From an uncultured bacterium (GTDB lineage: Bacteria > Bacillota_I > Bacilli_A > RF39 > UBA660): a stretch of DNA of 5,259 nucleotides. This document shows positions 4,700 to 5,259 of the stretch, piece after piece (position 1 is the stretch's first letter; the number at the start of each line of letters is the position of its first letter). The notes below the pieces were generated by a model, which saw nothing but the letters and a program-made list of their open reading frames with translations, did no database searches and was not told the DNA's origin. The stretch is taken from contig OMUM01000163.1 of NCBI GenBank assembly GCA_900314225.1, forward strand, positions 1 to 5,259. Reading direction: 5' to 3'. The translations under genes and the position numbers were made by a program.

Positions 4700-5259
4700 A
4701 TGTATAATGTTGAAAAAAATTTAACTAGACTTGATTATGGTCAACCTACTTTCTTTCTAGATCCAAAAGAGTTAAATTTAGTTAAAGTTAAATTAAAGAA
4801 AAATGAATATAAAGTATATTATCCATATCCAGATAGTGAAAAGAATATTATTTATAATGATAAATTACCAGAAGTTACTTTATATGAAATTAAAACAAAA
4901 GAAATTCTTAGACATCAAGATATACTTGGTAGTATTTATTCTCTAAATATTGATAGTAGTTTATTCGGAGATGTGGTAATTATTAATAATAGATATTATG
5001 TTTATGTACTTAAATCTTTAAGAAATTATTTTGAAAGTAATTTTTTAATGGTTAAAAATACACATATTGAGTTATTAGAATTAGATATTAATTGTTTAAG
5101 TAATTATCATAGAAGTTATGAAGAGTTAGAATTTATTGTATCTAGCAATAGAATAGATACTATTATATCGGCAATTTGTCATACGGGAAGAAGTAATATT
5201 GATGATATGATTAAGAAAAAAGAAATTATTTTGAATTATGATTTATTAAAAGAAGTTTC
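4700..5259 (+). CDS. ylmH: YlmH-type S4-domain RNA-binding protein, 3' end cut by the window
   Basis: The open frame runs from the ATG at 4700 to the window edge without a stop: 186 complete codons. AGGAG (4690-4694) sits 5 nt before the ATG. The sequence follows YlmH-family proteins of Gram-positive bacteria: TFFLDPKEL at 17-25 near the start, a central domain with the conserved RHQDILGSIYSL and LFGDVVI at 71-95, and the beginning of an S4 domain from about residue 151 (RIDTIISAICHTGRSN, then IKKKEIILNYDLLKE). B. subtilis YlmH is about 257 aa, so roughly the last 70 residues, most of the remaining S4 domain, should lie beyond the window. In B. subtilis ylmH sits near the division genes (ylmD-H, divIVA), and the S4 protein has been linked to ribosome-associated quality control. 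The neighbours here do not show that cluster; what follows cannot be seen. The family call rests on recalled motifs, not on an alignment. Confidence 0.87.
   Translation, partial: MYNVEKNLTRLDYGQPTFFLDPKELNLVKVKLKKNEYKVYYPYPDSEKNIIYNDKLPEVTLYEIKTKEILRHQDILGSIYSLNIDSSLFGDVVIINNRYYVYVLKSLRNYFESNFLMVKNTHIELLELDINCLSNYHRSYEELEFIVSSNRIDTIISAICHTGRSNIDDMIKKKEIILNYDLLKEV

Noticed and set aside
1..5259. Mobile element, CRISPR array, toxin-antitoxin or phage genes
   Set aside because: No transposase, integrase, spaced direct repeats or paired small genes are visible; composition is even along the window.

Overview
The window is strongly AT-rich, uses ATG starts with strong AGGAGG-like Shine-Dalgarno (SD) sites, and reads Trp as TGG with TGA unused as sense, so the standard bacterial code fits. 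Its proteins are of the low-GC Gram-positive type (Bacillota): cofactor-independent phosphoglycerate mutase, MnmA, a Gram-positive style lipoprotein and a YlmH-type S4 protein. Together these suggest an AT-rich, small-genome member of the Bacilli or Mollicutes-related gut lineages that kept the standard code. The lineage is an inference; only the base composition, code and gene types are seen directly.

Layout. Positions 1-155 hold no convincing gene, only short open stretches. gpmI lies on the minus strand (156-1679) with its own extended -10 promoter. That promoter abuts the intrinsic terminator (1727-1752) of the next minus-strand unit, mnmA (2350-3456) followed after 10 nt by a small lipoprotein gene (1758-2339). 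A 164-nt intergenic region (3457-3620) carries divergent promoters for mnmA and for a plus-strand gene encoding a 142-aa helical protein (3621-4049). That gene ends in a strong hairpin plus T-tract terminator whose T-tract overlaps the stop codon of a convergent minus-strand gene for an unknown 168-aa protein (4107-4613). An 86-nt region (4614-4699) then separates this gene from a divergent plus-strand ylmH, which has no stop codon and runs off the window end.

Functionally this is mostly chromosomal housekeeping: glycolysis (gpmI), tRNA wobble-uridine thiolation (mnmA) and a ribosome-associated RNA-binding protein (ylmH). Three uncharacterised proteins lie between them. There is no mobile element, CRISPR array, rRNA, tRNA or obvious defence system. 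The least ordinary items are the lipoprotein downstream of mnmA, which looks like a thioredoxin fold without its CxxC but with a cysteine cluster at its C-terminus; a perfect inverted repeat spanning the -10 and SD of the 3621 gene; and repeated use of TGn-TATAAT-like extended -10 promoters.
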